Of a stretch of DNA of 64,000 bases, positions 35,319 to 45,439 are shown in pieces. This stretch comes from Lysobacter sp. (GTDB lineage Bacteria; Pseudomonadota; Gammaproteobacteria; Xanthomonadales; Xanthomonadaceae), in assembly GCA_027306995.1 (NCBI GenBank), contig DAHUXS010000002.1, positions 1 to 64,000 of the forward strand, read 5' to 3'. Position 1 is the first letter of the stretch. Every line of letters begins with the position of its first letter. The notes beneath the pieces were generated by a model, which was not told the origin of the DNA, ran no database searches, and saw nothing but the letters and a program-made list of their open reading frames with translations. The position numbers and the translations under genes are program-made.

Positions 35319-36053
35319 ATGTGTCGCCGTTCGCCGATTCCTGCCATGCCCGTCGTGGTCGCGCTTGCCCTCGCGCTGTCGGCGTGCGGGCAGGGCGATG
35401 CGCCCGCCAATACACAAGCCGATGCGGCGCAACGCGAACAGGATGCCGCCCCGGTCCTTGCCGATTTCCAGAGCGCCTACACGGCGGGCGATTGGGGGCG
35501 TGCGCGCCTAAAGGCCGACGAGTTGCATCAGGAACACGCCGGCACCAAGGCCGAGGCCCAGGCGATGGCGCATTACGACGAGATCAAGTCGAAGTCGGAT
35601 GCGCGTCGCGAGGACGACCGCCTGCGTTCGCTATGGGATTACCAGACCAATCCCGAGGGCAAGGGCCAGCAGATCAGCGCGGCGCTGATTTCGAAGAACG
35701 AAATCACGATCGCGGGTGGCGTGTCGCACGTGCAGCTGATCTTCCGCGACCATCCCGAGTGGAAGCGCAGCACATACATCGTGCTGTCGCGCGGCGACAT
35801 CGATTGCTACAAGGGCTGCAAGGTCAAGGTGACGGTCGACGGCACCACGAAGATGCTCGATGGCCTGCGTCCCGACACCAAGGAAGCGATCTCGATGTTC
35901 ATCAATCCCGATCGCGCGCTGTGGCGGGCGATCCAGCGCCACAAGGTGCTGACGATCGAGATTCCGGTGAAGGGTGGTCCGAAGCAGACCAGCGAATTCG
36001 AAGTCGCCGGCCTCGATGCCGATCGCATGCCGAAGGCGTGGAGCGCGCAGTAA
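35319..36053 (+). CDS. Hypothetical lipoprotein
   Basis: 244 aa, not recognised. The signal ends LALALSACGQGD, so Cys is lipidated. A helical, Glu/Ala-rich segment (residues 40-95, DFQSAYTAGDWGRARLKADELHQEH onward) is followed by a beta-rich part containing RDHPEWKRSTYIVLSRGDIDCYKGCKVKV. The start could be ATG 35319 or ATG 35346; the second gives a more typical signal peptide. It is almost contiguous with the aminopeptidase gene and so probably co-transcribed. Confidence 0.65.
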   Translation: MCRRSPIPAMPVVVALALALSACGQGDAPANTQADAAQREQDAAPVLADFQSAYTAGDWGRARLKADELHQEHAGTKAEAQAMAHYDEIKSKSDARREDDRLRSLWDYQTNPEGKGQQISAALISKNEITIAGGVSHVQLIFRDHPEWKRSTYIVLSRGDIDCYKGCKVKVTVDGTTKMLDGLRPDTKEAISMFINPDRALWRAIQRHKVLTIEIPVKGGPKQTSEFEVAGLDADRMPKAWSAQ

Positions 36054-36070
36054 AGCGCGCTCTGCCTTTT
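36041..36070 (+). terminator. Probable terminator over the lipoprotein stop codon
   Basis: Perfect 8-bp stem GAGCGCGC / GCGCGCTC with loop AGTAAA, which contains the stop codon, followed by TGCCTTTT. It lies at the convergent junction with the PfkB kinase gene. Confidence 0.55.
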
Positions 36071-37001
36071 ACAGCACGTAGCCGTACTGGCGCTTGAATT
36101 CAGCGTTGAACTCGTCGAAGGTGAAGCGCTGGTTCTGCGTGCCGTGGTGGCTCACCTTGAGCGCGCCCATCAGGTTGCCGATGCGGCCGATCGTCGGCCA
36201 GTCGTGGCCGTTCTCGATGCCGTAGATCAGTCCGGCGCGGAACGCGTCGCCGCAACCGGTCGGATCGACCACCGCTTCCTCGCGCGCCGGCGGCACGTTG
36301 ATGCTGATGCCGTCGTGGAAGATGTCGCAGCCATGCGGACCGCGCGTGACGATGAAGGCCTTGACCTTTCCGGCGATCTCGCGCTCGCTCCAGCCGGTGC
36401 GTTCCTGCAGCAAGCTCGACTCGTAATCGTTGGTGATGACGTAATCGGCCTGGTCGATGAACTCGCGGAACTCGCCGCCGTTGAACAGCGGCATCGCCTG
36501 GCCCGGATCGAAGATGAAGGGAATGCCGCACTCGGCGAACTCGCGTGCGTTCTGCAGCATGCCTTCATAGCCATCCGGCGCGACGATGCCGATGGTGACG
36601 CCTTCGACGTCGCGGACGTGGTTGAGGTGGCTGTCGCCCATCGCGCCCGGATGGAACGCGGTGATCTGGTTGTTGTCGTGGTCGGTGGTGATGAAGCACT
36701 GCGGCGTGAACTGTTCTTCCAGCACGCGCACGTGATCGAGTCGGATATTGAAATTCTCGAGGTGCGCGCGATACGGCGCGAAGTCCTGGCCCACCGTCGC
36801 CATCGGGATCGGATCGCCGCCGATCAGCTTGAGGTTGTAGGCGATGTTGCCGGCGCAACCGCCGAACTCGCGGCGCATGCGCGGCACCAGGAACGAGACA
36901 TTGAGGATGTGTACCTTGTCCGGAAGGATGTGATTCTTGAATTGGTCCGGGAACACCATGATGGTGTCGTAGGCGAGGGAACCACAGATCAGTGCGGACA
37001 T
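36069..37001 (-). CDS. PfkB-family carbohydrate/nucleoside kinase
   Basis: 310 aa. Ribokinase fold: the N-terminal MSALICGSLAYDTIMVFPDQF, the substrate-binding region REFGGCAGNIAYNLKLIGG, and the C-terminal PfkB signature DPTGCGDAFRAGL with the catalytic Asp. Close relatives in this order are annotated as adenosine kinase or general carbohydrate kinase. The substrate cannot be fixed here. The long open frame upstream of 37001 on this strand is only antisense to mreB, so the ATG at 37001 is the start. Confidence 0.88.
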   Translation of the reverse strand: MSALICGSLAYDTIMVFPDQFKNHILPDKVHILNVSFLVPRMRREFGGCAGNIAYNLKLIGGDPIPMATVGQDFAPYRAHLENFNIRLDHVRVLEEQFTPQCFITTDHDNNQITAFHPGAMGDSHLNHVRDVEGVTIGIVAPDGYEGMLQNAREFAECGIPFIFDPGQAMPLFNGGEFREFIDQADYVITNDYESSLLQERTGWSEREIAGKVKAFIVTRGPHGCDIFHDGISINVPPAREEAVVDPTGCGDAFRAGLIYGIENGHDWPTIGRIGNLMGALKVSHHGTQNQRFTFDEFNAEFKRQYGYVL

Positions 37002-37115
37002 GTCGGGTGGGTTGGTTGGGTAAACCGGGCAAGGGTAACCCGGCACGGGCGGGGAGGCCAAGAAACGCCCGTCAAATAACGCTTGGGGAACACGTGAAGG
37101 CCGCTTTTTTGCTAG

Positions 37116-38204
<1,089 letters not shown>

Positions 38205-38289
38205 TCGATGTGTCACCGGGCGTCGCGACCGCGGCGCCTCCATCGCCTCCCAGCGAGGCACCACCGCAGACTGACGCGACCCTCCCACC

Positions 38290-39237
38290 GTGTCCTCCTA
38301 TTCCGGTCCCGCCGCGCCCCGTGCCGAAAGCATCGCGGACACGCTGCGCCTACTTGCCTATCTGGCTGCCTGCATCGTGTTGATGGCGTTCGACCGCCAT
38401 GGCGGGGTGATGCAGCGCGTGCACGCTTCGCTTGAACTGGTGGCGCAACCGGTGTGGAAGCTGGCGGGATTGCCCGGCCGCATTGGCGTGGAAATGCGCA
38501 ACAACGCGGTCACCCGGTCGCAGCTGATCAAGGACAACGCCGACCTGCGCAACGCGGTGGCGGTGTCCGGCGCACGCATGGCGCGGCTGCAGGCGGAACA
38601 GGCCGAGAACGAACGTCTGCGCAGCCTGCTCGGCGCGGCACAGCGCGGACGCCTCGACGTGCAGCTGGCGCCGATCCTCGACATCGACCTCGATCCCACC
38701 CACCAGCGGCTGGTGCTCGATGCCGGTTCCAACCAGGGCGTGCACGTCGGCCAGGTGGTGATCGACGGCGGCGGCATCCTCGGCCAGGTCACCTCGGTAC
38801 AGCCGATCACCTCGACGGTGCTGCTGATCACCGATCCCGACCATGCCATTCCGGTGGAAGTGGTGCGCACGGGCATTCGCCTGATCGTCTACGGTCGCGG
38901 CAACCGCCTGGTGCTGGGCAACATCCCGCGTTCGGCCGACATCAAGGTCGGCGATCGCGTGCAGACCTCGGGTCTTGGCGGACGTTTCCCCGCGGGCTTC
39001 CCGGTTGGCACCATCACCAAGCTGAAACTCGACGACAGCCGCGCCTTCCTCGAAGCCGAGCTCATGCCGGCGGCACAACCCGATCGCGGCCATGAAGTGC
39101 TGCTGCTACGCACGCTGCCGACCGCCCCGGTGTTCAAGCCGGTGGAATTGCCGGAGCGCGATACCAAGCCCGTGCACGACAAGGCCAAGCCGAAGAAACC
39201 GCAGAGCGGCATGGAACCGGTGGAGGACACGCCATGA
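38290..39237 (+). CDS. mreC: Rod-shape-determining protein MreC
   Basis: 315 aa. One membrane anchor (about residues 18-34), a coiled coil (about 65-105, ARMARLQAEQAENERLRSLL), and the periplasmic double beta-barrel domain (LDIDLDPTHQRLVLDAGSNQGVHVGQ, DGGGILGQVTSVQP, RTGIRLIVYGRGN, GLGGRFPAGFPVGTI). The C-terminal 50 residues are Pro/Lys-rich. It links MreB to the PBP2-RodA synthase. Translation starts at GTG 38290; the stop overlaps the mreD ATG. Confidence 0.95.
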   Translation: MSSYSGPAAPRAESIADTLRLLAYLAACIVLMAFDRHGGVMQRVHASLELVAQPVWKLAGLPGRIGVEMRNNAVTRSQLIKDNADLRNAVAVSGARMARLQAEQAENERLRSLLGAAQRGRLDVQLAPILDIDLDPTHQRLVLDAGSNQGVHVGQVVIDGGGILGQVTSVQPITSTVLLITDPDHAIPVEVVRTGIRLIVYGRGNRLVLGNIPRSADIKVGDRVQTSGLGGRFPAGFPVGTITKLKLDDSRAFLEAELMPAAQPDRGHEVLLLRTLPTAPVFKPVELPERDTKPVHDKAKPKKPQSGMEPVEDTP

Positions 39238-39710
39238 TGCGCCGGCGCACGCGCCTGCTGCAGGCAGGGAGCATCCTCGCGGCCTTGCTGCTGGCCTTGC
39301 TGCCGCTGCCCGATGCGATCGCGCCGTTCCGGCCGTTCTGGATGGCGCTGGTGCTCGCTTACTGGGTGCTTGAGCACGGCGACGACACCGGCCTCGGCAT
39401 CGCGTTCTTCGTCGGCCTGCTGGTCGACGTGGTGCAGGGCAGCCTGCTCGGCGAATATGCGTTGCGACTGGTGGTGATCGCGTTCCTGCTGGATCGTTTC
39501 CGTTCGCGGCTGCGCTTTTATCCGATCTGGCAACAGGTGCTGGCGATCGCCGCGCTGCTGGTCAACGACTGGATCGTCACCGCGATCATCCACGCCTTCC
39601 TCGGCCAGCCGCAGCATCCGTTCGCCAGCCTCGGTTCGGCGGCGGTCGGCGCGGTGCTGTGGGGTCCGGTGCATGCATTGCTGGCGACGCTGGATCGCGG
39701 ACGGCGCTAG
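39234..39710 (+). CDS. mreD: Rod-shape-determining membrane protein MreD
   Basis: 158 aa with about five or six membrane helices. Family features include PFRPFWMALVLAYWVL near the start, FFVGLLVDVVQGSLLGEYALRL, and the C-terminal WGPVHALLA. The start overlaps the mreC stop (ATGA), so the two are coupled. Confidence 0.92.
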   Translation: MMRRRTRLLQAGSILAALLLALLPLPDAIAPFRPFWMALVLAYWVLEHGDDTGLGIAFFVGLLVDVVQGSLLGEYALRLVVIAFLLDRFRSRLRFYPIWQQVLAIAALLVNDWIVTAIIHAFLGQPQHPFASLGSAAVGAVLWGPVHALLATLDRGRR

Positions 39711-39724
39711 GGGTTGATGAGCTG

Positions 39725-41797
39725 ATGGCGCCTCGACGCAGTGCAATCAAGAACCAGGCGCTCGAGGTCGAGCAGTTCCGTCGGCGCGCGTTCATCGCGT
39801 TCGCGACGGTGGTGGTCTGCCTGATGGGGCTTGGCGGTTGGTACTTCCGCATGCAGGTCGTGCAGCACCGCATGTATTCGGCGGCAGCGGAATCCAACCA
39901 GATCAAGCCACGGCCGATCGTGCCCGGACGGGGGCTGATCTACGACCGCAAGGGCCGCGTCCTCGCCGACAACATCCCGGAATTCCGCCTCGACGTGACG
40001 CCCGACCAGGTCGACGACATGGCGGCGCTGGTGCAGCAACTGTCGACGCGGATCGAGTTGAAGCCGGAGGACATCGAGGCCTTCGATCGCGCCCGCGATG
40101 CCAGCCGCCCGCACGCGCCGGTGACGTTGAAGGCACGCCTCACCGACGAGGAAATCGCGCGGTTCTCGGTGGATCGCTGGCAATTCCCCGGCGTGGAAAT
40201 CGTGCCGTATTTCGGCCGCGTCTATCCGCACAAGGACCTGTTCACCCACGTGATCGGCTACGTCGGTCGCGTCGATGTGCGCGACAAGGAAAAGATGAAG
40301 TCGCTCGATGCCGCTTTCAGCCATGTCGGCAAGACCGGGATCGAGCGTTATTACGAAGACGCACTGCGTGGCAAGGTCGGATACGAACGCATCGAGACCA
40401 ACGTCAATGGTCGCGCGCTGCGCACGCTCGGCGTGGTGCCGGCCAAGCCCGGCGTCGACCTGCGCCTGAGCATCGACCTCGACCTGCAGCGGGCGATGGT
40501 GGAAGCGTTCGGCAACCTGGAAGGGTCGGCGGTGGCGATCGATCCGCGCACCGGCGGCATCCTCGCGATGGTCAGCCTGCCGTCGTACGACGCCAACCTG
40601 TTCGTCAACGGCATCTCGCACGAAGATTATGCGGCGTTGAACGAGAATCCCTCGCGCCCGCAGTTCAACCGCGTGGTGCTCGGCGCCGTCGCGCCGGGTT
40701 CGACGGTGAAGCCGTTCATCGGCCTGGCCGGACTCGATAGCGGCCTGCGCACGCCGGAGGACAAGGTGCTGTCAACCGGCATGTTCTACATCCCTGGGGT
40801 CAAGCGCGGCTTCGGCGACTCGCATCGCGGCGGCCACGGCTGGACCGACCTGCGCAAGTCGATCTATGCCTCGGTCAATACCTATTACTACAAGCTCGCG
40901 CTCGACATGGGCATGCCGCGCTTCGACCAATACCTCAGCAAGTACGGCTTCGGTTCGCCCACCGGCATCGACATGTATGGCGAGACCGGCGGCATCCTGC
41001 CATCGCCGCAATGGAAGGGCGCGCACATCAAGGGCGCGAGCGAGTCGCGCTGGTATCCGGGCGACACCGTGAACAGCGGCATCGGCCAGGGATTCTGGAA
41101 AGTCACGCCGCTGCAGTTGGCGCAAGGCGTCGCCGCGCTTGGCAATGGCGGCCTGTTGCGCCGTCCGCACCTGGTGGAAGCGGCGCGCATCGGGTATGGC
41201 GGGACCTGGGGCGATTTGCCGCAACCGGAACCCAAGCGCATCAGCGACAACCCGGCGCACCTGCAGGTGATCCGCGAAGGCATGATCGGCACCGTGCACG
41301 GCGCCGGCACCGCGACCAATATCCGCGCAGGACTGACCTACGTGATCGCCAGCAAGACCGGTACCGCGCAGGTGGTGAGCCGGCGTGGCGTGGCGGCGGT
41401 CGACCCGCGCCGCCTGCCGATGAACCAGCGCCATCGCGCGTTGTTCGAGGCCTATGCGCCTGCCGACAATCCGACGATTGCGGTGGCGGTCGAGATCGAG
41501 GGCGGCGGCTACGGCGCGGATACCGCGGCGCCGATCGCGCGCAAGATCATGGATGCTTGGATCACCGGCAAGATGCCGGGCGCCGGCAAGGACGGCAAAG
41601 ACACGCTGGCTGATGGCCGCGATCCGATGTTCGCCGATGCCGAAAGCGGCGCGATCGGCAGCGAAGCGTTCCTGTCACCCGGCACCATCGATGCACTGGA
41701 GGATCGCAGCAGCGAGACCCAGCAATCCGAGGATCCTGGCGCCACGGACGATAACGCCCAGCCGCAACCTGCCAACGGCGCGGAGCAGGCACCATGA
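39725..41797 (+). CDS. mrdA: Penicillin-binding protein 2 (elongasome transpeptidase)
   Basis: 690 aa. A single N-terminal membrane helix (about 25-43) is followed by the PBP dimerisation/pedestal region (RGLIYDRKGRVLADNIPEF) and the transpeptidase domain: S326-T-V-K329 (nucleophile box in APGSTVKPF), SVN (SVNTYYYKLA) and KTG (ASKTGTAQVV). It cross-links peptidoglycan with RodA during elongation. The acidic, Gln-rich C-terminal tail (about 625-690) is longer than in E. coli. Its stop overlaps the rodA start (ATGA). Confidence 0.96.
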   Translation: MAPRRSAIKNQALEVEQFRRRAFIAFATVVVCLMGLGGWYFRMQVVQHRMYSAAAESNQIKPRPIVPGRGLIYDRKGRVLADNIPEFRLDVTPDQVDDMAALVQQLSTRIELKPEDIEAFDRARDASRPHAPVTLKARLTDEEIARFSVDRWQFPGVEIVPYFGRVYPHKDLFTHVIGYVGRVDVRDKEKMKSLDAAFSHVGKTGIERYYEDALRGKVGYERIETNVNGRALRTLGVVPAKPGVDLRLSIDLDLQRAMVEAFGNLEGSAVAIDPRTGGILAMVSLPSYDANLFVNGISHEDYAALNENPSRPQFNRVVLGAVAPGSTVKPFIGLAGLDSGLRTPEDKVLSTGMFYIPGVKRGFGDSHRGGHGWTDLRKSIYASVNTYYYKLALDMGMPRFDQYLSKYGFGSPTGIDMYGETGGILPSPQWKGAHIKGASESRWYPGDTVNSGIGQGFWKVTPLQLAQGVAALGNGGLLRRPHLVEAARIGYGGTWGDLPQPEPKRISDNPAHLQVIREGMIGTVHGAGTATNIRAGLTYVIASKTGTAQVVSRRGVAAVDPRRLPMNQRHRALFEAYAPADNPTIAVAVEIEGGGYGADTAAPIARKIMDAWITGKMPGAGKDGKDTLADGRDPMFADAESGAIGSEAFLSPGTIDALEDRSSETQQSEDPGATDDNAQPQPANGAEQAP

Positions 41798-42903
41798 ACC
41801 CGTTGCTGAGGGTCATTTCGAACTGGGTCGCGCGCTTGCTGCGCACCATCGACCTGCCGCTGCTTGGCGCACTGTTGTTGCTGATGGCCAGTGGCCTGCT
41901 CACCTTGTACAGCGCCAGCAACGGCAGCCTGCACATGGTGATGGGGCAGGGCTCGCGTTTCGTCATCGGCCTCGGCTTGATGTGGCTGCTGTCGCGCGTC
42001 GCCCCGCCGCGCCTGCGCGCGGCATCGCCCTATGTCTACCTGGCGACGATCGTGCCGCTGCTGGCGGTGCTGGTGCTTGGTCGCGGTCACCACGGCAACC
42101 TGTGGATCAACCTTGGCGTGTTCTATTTCCAGCCGTCGGAACTGATCAAGCTCAGCCTGCCGATGATGCTGGCGTGGTACCTGCACAACTCGGTGCTGCC
42201 GCCCAACCTGCGCACGATCGCGATTTCCGGCGCGATCGCGGCAGTACCGATTCTGCTCATTCTCAAGCAGCCCGATTTCGGCACGTCGATGCTGATCACC
42301 TGCGGCGCGGTGTTCACGATGTTCCTGGCGGGACTCTCGTGGTGGTGGTTCATCGGCGCGTTCACGTCGGTGGCGGTGGCGGCGCCGGCCGCATGGTTCT
42401 GGTTCCTGAAGCCATACCAGAAAGACCGCATCATGATTTTCATCAACCCGGATTCCGACAAGCTCGGCGCGGGCTGGAACATCACCCAGTCGAAGATCGC
42501 GATCGGTTCCGGCGGCTGGTTCGGCCAGGGCTGGATGCACGGCACGCAATCGCATCTCAATTACTTGCCGGAACACACCACCGACTTCCTGTTCTCGGTG
42601 CTGGGCGAGGAATTCGGCTGGGTCGGCGTGACGTTGATGTTCGCCGCCTACCTGGTGGTGATCGGGCGCTGCCTGTGGATCGCGATGGAAGCGCGCGATT
42701 CCTATTCGCGCCTGCTGGCGGGCACGCTGGGCCTCGCGTTGTTTGTCTACGTGATGGTCAACGGTGGAATGATCTCGGGCATGTTGCCGGTGGTCGGCGT
42801 GCCGATGCCGTTGCTGTCGTATGGCGGCACGTCGGCGGTCGTGTTGCTGGCCGGCATGGGCCTGGTGATGTCGGTGCGTGCGCACTCGCCACGGCGGACT
42901 TGA
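41794..42903 (+). CDS. rodA: Peptidoglycan glycosyltransferase RodA (SEDS family)
   Basis: 369 aa, about ten membrane helices. It polymerises glycan from lipid II with PBP2. SEDS motifs: FQPSELIKLSLPMML, KQPDFGTSMLI, the periplasmic catalytic-Asp loop HLNYLPEHTTDFLFSVLGEEFG, and VVGVPMPLLSYGGTSAV. One oddity: the usual GA-x-R-W-[IL] segment before FQPSE reads GHHGNLWINLGVFY, lacking the arginine. Start overlaps the mrdA stop. Confidence 0.95.
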   Translation: MNPLLRVISNWVARLLRTIDLPLLGALLLLMASGLLTLYSASNGSLHMVMGQGSRFVIGLGLMWLLSRVAPPRLRAASPYVYLATIVPLLAVLVLGRGHHGNLWINLGVFYFQPSELIKLSLPMMLAWYLHNSVLPPNLRTIAISGAIAAVPILLILKQPDFGTSMLITCGAVFTMFLAGLSWWWFIGAFTSVAVAAPAAWFWFLKPYQKDRIMIFINPDSDKLGAGWNITQSKIAIGSGGWFGQGWMHGTQSHLNYLPEHTTDFLFSVLGEEFGWVGVTLMFAAYLVVIGRCLWIAMEARDSYSRLLAGTLGLALFVYVMVNGGMISGMLPVVGVPMPLLSYGGTSAVVLLAGMGLVMSVRAHSPRRT

Positions 42904-42951
42904 ATGGCGTAGTCAGGATCGCCCGGAAGGTGCGTGATACCCTCCCCGGCG

Positions 42952-44073
42952 ATGACCCGACGCCTCCTTCTTCCCGCCGCGGTATCGCTCATGCTGGCCG
43001 CATGCGCCACGCAGGCACCGCCGCCGTCCAAGCCCGTGGCGATTCCGCCGCCCGCGCCTGCACCGACTCCCACACCTGCGCCGACACCCCAGGCAGCGCA
43101 TCCGACCGGCCCCGTGCCCGACCTCGTCGCCGCGCGCCACGAGTTCGCGCAGCAAGCCGCGGGCAAATACGGTGTCGATGCGCAGCGCGTCGAATCGGTG
43201 CTGTCCACCGCGCAGATCCGCGAGCCGATCATCGCCGCGATGTCGCGCCCGGCCGAAGGCAAACCGTGGAGCGAATACCGTCCGTTGTTCCTCAATACGG
43301 CACGCATCGATGGCGGCAAGGCCTTCATCGCAAAGCATCGTGATGCGCTGAACGCGGTCGAGGCGAAGTACGGCGTGCCCGCCGAAATCATCGTCGCCAT
43401 CATCGGCGTCGAAACTGGCTACGGCGCCAACATGGGCAAGTATCCGGTCACCGACGCGCTGTACACGCTCGGGTTCCGCTATCCGCGCACCAACGCGGCG
43501 GACAAGATCGAGCGCGAGAACATGCGCGAGGCGTTCTTCCGCGACGAGCTGGCCCAGGCGTTCGCGATGGAGAAGGAAGCGCATCTCGACATCACCCAGT
43601 TGCGCGGCAGCTATGCCGGCGCAATGGGCTGGGGCCAGTTCATGCCGTCGAGCTATCGCCAGTACGCGGTCGATGGCGATGGCGATGGCAAGCGCGACCT
43701 GTTCACCGATCTCGCCGACGTGCTGCCGTCGATCGCCAATTACTTCGTCGGTCGCGGCCAGTGGCAGCGCGGCCAGCCGGTGATGGTGCGCGCGACGCGC
43801 GATGCGAACGCGCAGGCGATCAACCCCGACAACCGCAGCGAAGCGATGCTGCCGCAGGCCGACCTCGCCAAGATGGGGTATCGCCCGTTGCAGGCGGCAC
43901 CGGCGGACCTGCCCGCCAACATCATCACCCTGGATGGCGCCAACGGCCCCGAATACTGGATGGTGTTTCCCAACTTCGTCGCGATCACGCGCTACAACAA
44001 GTCGCCGCTGTATTCGACCGCGGTGTACCAGTTGTCGCAGGTGATCGCGGGCCGTCCGGTGCCGGGCGCATGA
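42952..44073 (+). CDS. mltB: Membrane-bound lytic murein transglycosylase B
   Basis: 373 aa. Lipoprotein signal MTRRLLLPAAVSLMLAAC, then a Pro-rich linker (about 20-50) and the GH103 catalytic domain. The catalytic Glu is E154 in IGVETGYGANMGKY. RGSYAGAMGWGQFMPSSY and DGDGDGKRDLF are family hallmarks. It cleaves glycan strands from the inner face of the outer membrane. The ATG at 42952 starts the lipoprotein signal; a GTG 18 bases earlier is in frame but less likely. Stop overlaps the rlpA start. Confidence 0.95.
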   Translation: MTRRLLLPAAVSLMLAACATQAPPPSKPVAIPPPAPAPTPTPAPTPQAAHPTGPVPDLVAARHEFAQQAAGKYGVDAQRVESVLSTAQIREPIIAAMSRPAEGKPWSEYRPLFLNTARIDGGKAFIAKHRDALNAVEAKYGVPAEIIVAIIGVETGYGANMGKYPVTDALYTLGFRYPRTNAADKIERENMREAFFRDELAQAFAMEKEAHLDITQLRGSYAGAMGWGQFMPSSYRQYAVDGDGDGKRDLFTDLADVLPSIANYFVGRGQWQRGQPVMVRATRDANAQAINPDNRSEAMLPQADLAKMGYRPLQAAPADLPANIITLDGANGPEYWMVFPNFVAITRYNKSPLYSTAVYQLSQVIAGRPVPGA

Positions 44074-45371
44074 GGCGCGTCGCGCTGATCGCGGGCGTAT
44101 CGTCACTATTGGCCGCGTGCAGCACCACGCCGGCGCCGAAATCGCAATCGACTGCCGCGCACGGCGCGACGGTCGCAAAGACCGCGCCGCGCACGACGTC
44201 GGCGAATGCGACGACCTCGTCGACTTCGCCTTATGCGCCGGCGCAGGAAGACGTCAGCAAGCGCGGACAGATGATCGGTGATCTCTATCGCCCCGACCTC
44301 AAGGACAGCGTGCCGGGCGAAATCCCCGACGTGAACCGCATTCCCGAGCCGACGGTGAAGGCGGAGCCGCGTTCGAAGCGCGGCAACAAGGCGTATGCGG
44401 TGCTCGGCAAGAATTACAACGTGCTGGACGACGCGCGCGGCTATTCCGAAACCGGGACCGCCTCGTATTACGGCAACAAGTTCCATGGCCGCCAGACGTC
44501 CAACGCCGAGGTGTACGACATGTACGCCTTCACCGCGGCGCATCGCACGCTGCCGTTGCCCAGCTATGCGCGGGTAACCAATCTCGACAACGGCAAGTCG
44601 GTGGTGGTGCGCATCAACGATCGCGGCCCGTTCCATTCCAACCGCCTGATCGACCTCAGCTATGCTGCGGCGGTGAAGCTGGGCTATCGCGAGAAGGGCA
44701 CGGCGCGCGTGCGCGTGGATGCGCTGACGCTCGAGGAAAGCAAGGAAACCAACCAGGCGATCGAGCTCGCCGCGGCGGCGAAGGACGATCCGGCGGCGAA
44801 GGTGCAACTGGCGCAGCAAGTCGCCGACGGCAAGGTGCCGGCGGGTGTCGCGCTGACGAGTTCGCCGGCGGTGGCGCAGGACTATCGCTTCGACATGATG
44901 CAGAACGGCAAGGTGATGACGCCGGCCGAATTCGATGCCTGGATGAAGGCGCGCGGGCTCCACGTCGCCACCGGCAAGCCGGGGACGCCGGAACCGCGCG
45001 CGACCGCCGCAGTGGTTCCGGCGGTGACGCCGCCCGCAGTCACCCAGCCGGTCGCGGCATCGGCTCCGGTGGCTCCTCCGGTCGCCAAGCCGGCGCCAGT
45101 GCAGGTGGCTTCGGCATCGACACCCGCCGCGACTGCAGTTTCCGGGCTGACCCTGCAGGTCGCCGCCTTCGCCAACCAGCAGAACGCCCAGCAGGCGCTG
45201 GCCATCATCCAGCACGCCGGCGTCGCCAATGCCCGCATCGTCGAGGGCTGGTCGAATGGCCGCCGCTACTGGCGCCTGCGCGTCGCCGCGATGAACACAG
45301 CCGAAGTCCCGGCGCTGTCCGCACGCATCTCCGGCCTCGGATTCGGGACGCCGCAGCCCGTCCGCGACTAA
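44070..45371 (+). CDS. rlpA: Septal ring lytic transglycosylase RlpA lipoprotein
   Basis: 433 aa. Lipobox SSLLAAC, a Ser/Thr/Ala-rich linker, and the double-psi beta-barrel domain (about 125-220: TGTASYYGNKFHGRQTSN, HRTLPLPSYARVTNL, VVRINDRGPFH) that cleaves glycan lacking stem peptides. A second linker rich in Ala/Pro/Val (about 310-355) leads to a C-terminal SPOR domain (LTLQVAAFANQQNAQQAL onward) that binds denuded glycan at the septum. The ATGA overlap couples it to mltB. Confidence 0.94.
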   Translation: MRRVALIAGVSSLLAACSTTPAPKSQSTAAHGATVAKTAPRTTSANATTSSTSPYAPAQEDVSKRGQMIGDLYRPDLKDSVPGEIPDVNRIPEPTVKAEPRSKRGNKAYAVLGKNYNVLDDARGYSETGTASYYGNKFHGRQTSNAEVYDMYAFTAAHRTLPLPSYARVTNLDNGKSVVVRINDRGPFHSNRLIDLSYAAAVKLGYREKGTARVRVDALTLEESKETNQAIELAAAAKDDPAAKVQLAQQVADGKVPAGVALTSSPAVAQDYRFDMMQNGKVMTPAEFDAWMKARGLHVATGKPGTPEPRATAAVVPAVTPPAVTQPVAASAPVAPPVAKPAPVQVASASTPAATAVSGLTLQVAAFANQQNAQQALAIIQHAGVANARIVEGWSNGRRYWRLRVAAMNTAEVPALSARISGLGFGTPQPVRD

Positions 45372-45385
45372 ACTTGTCGTCTTCC

Positions 45386-45412
45386 CGGGCTGCCCCAGCC
45401 GCAGCCCGTTTC
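45386..45412 (+). terminator. Hairpin between rlpA and dacC
   Basis: 7-bp stem CGGGCTG / CAGCCCG with a 9-base loop, followed by TTTCT. It could attenuate or end transcription before dacC, which lies 28 bases on. The short T run makes it uncertain. Confidence 0.4.
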
Positions 45413-45439
45413 TCCCGCATTTTCGATCGATTCCCGCAC

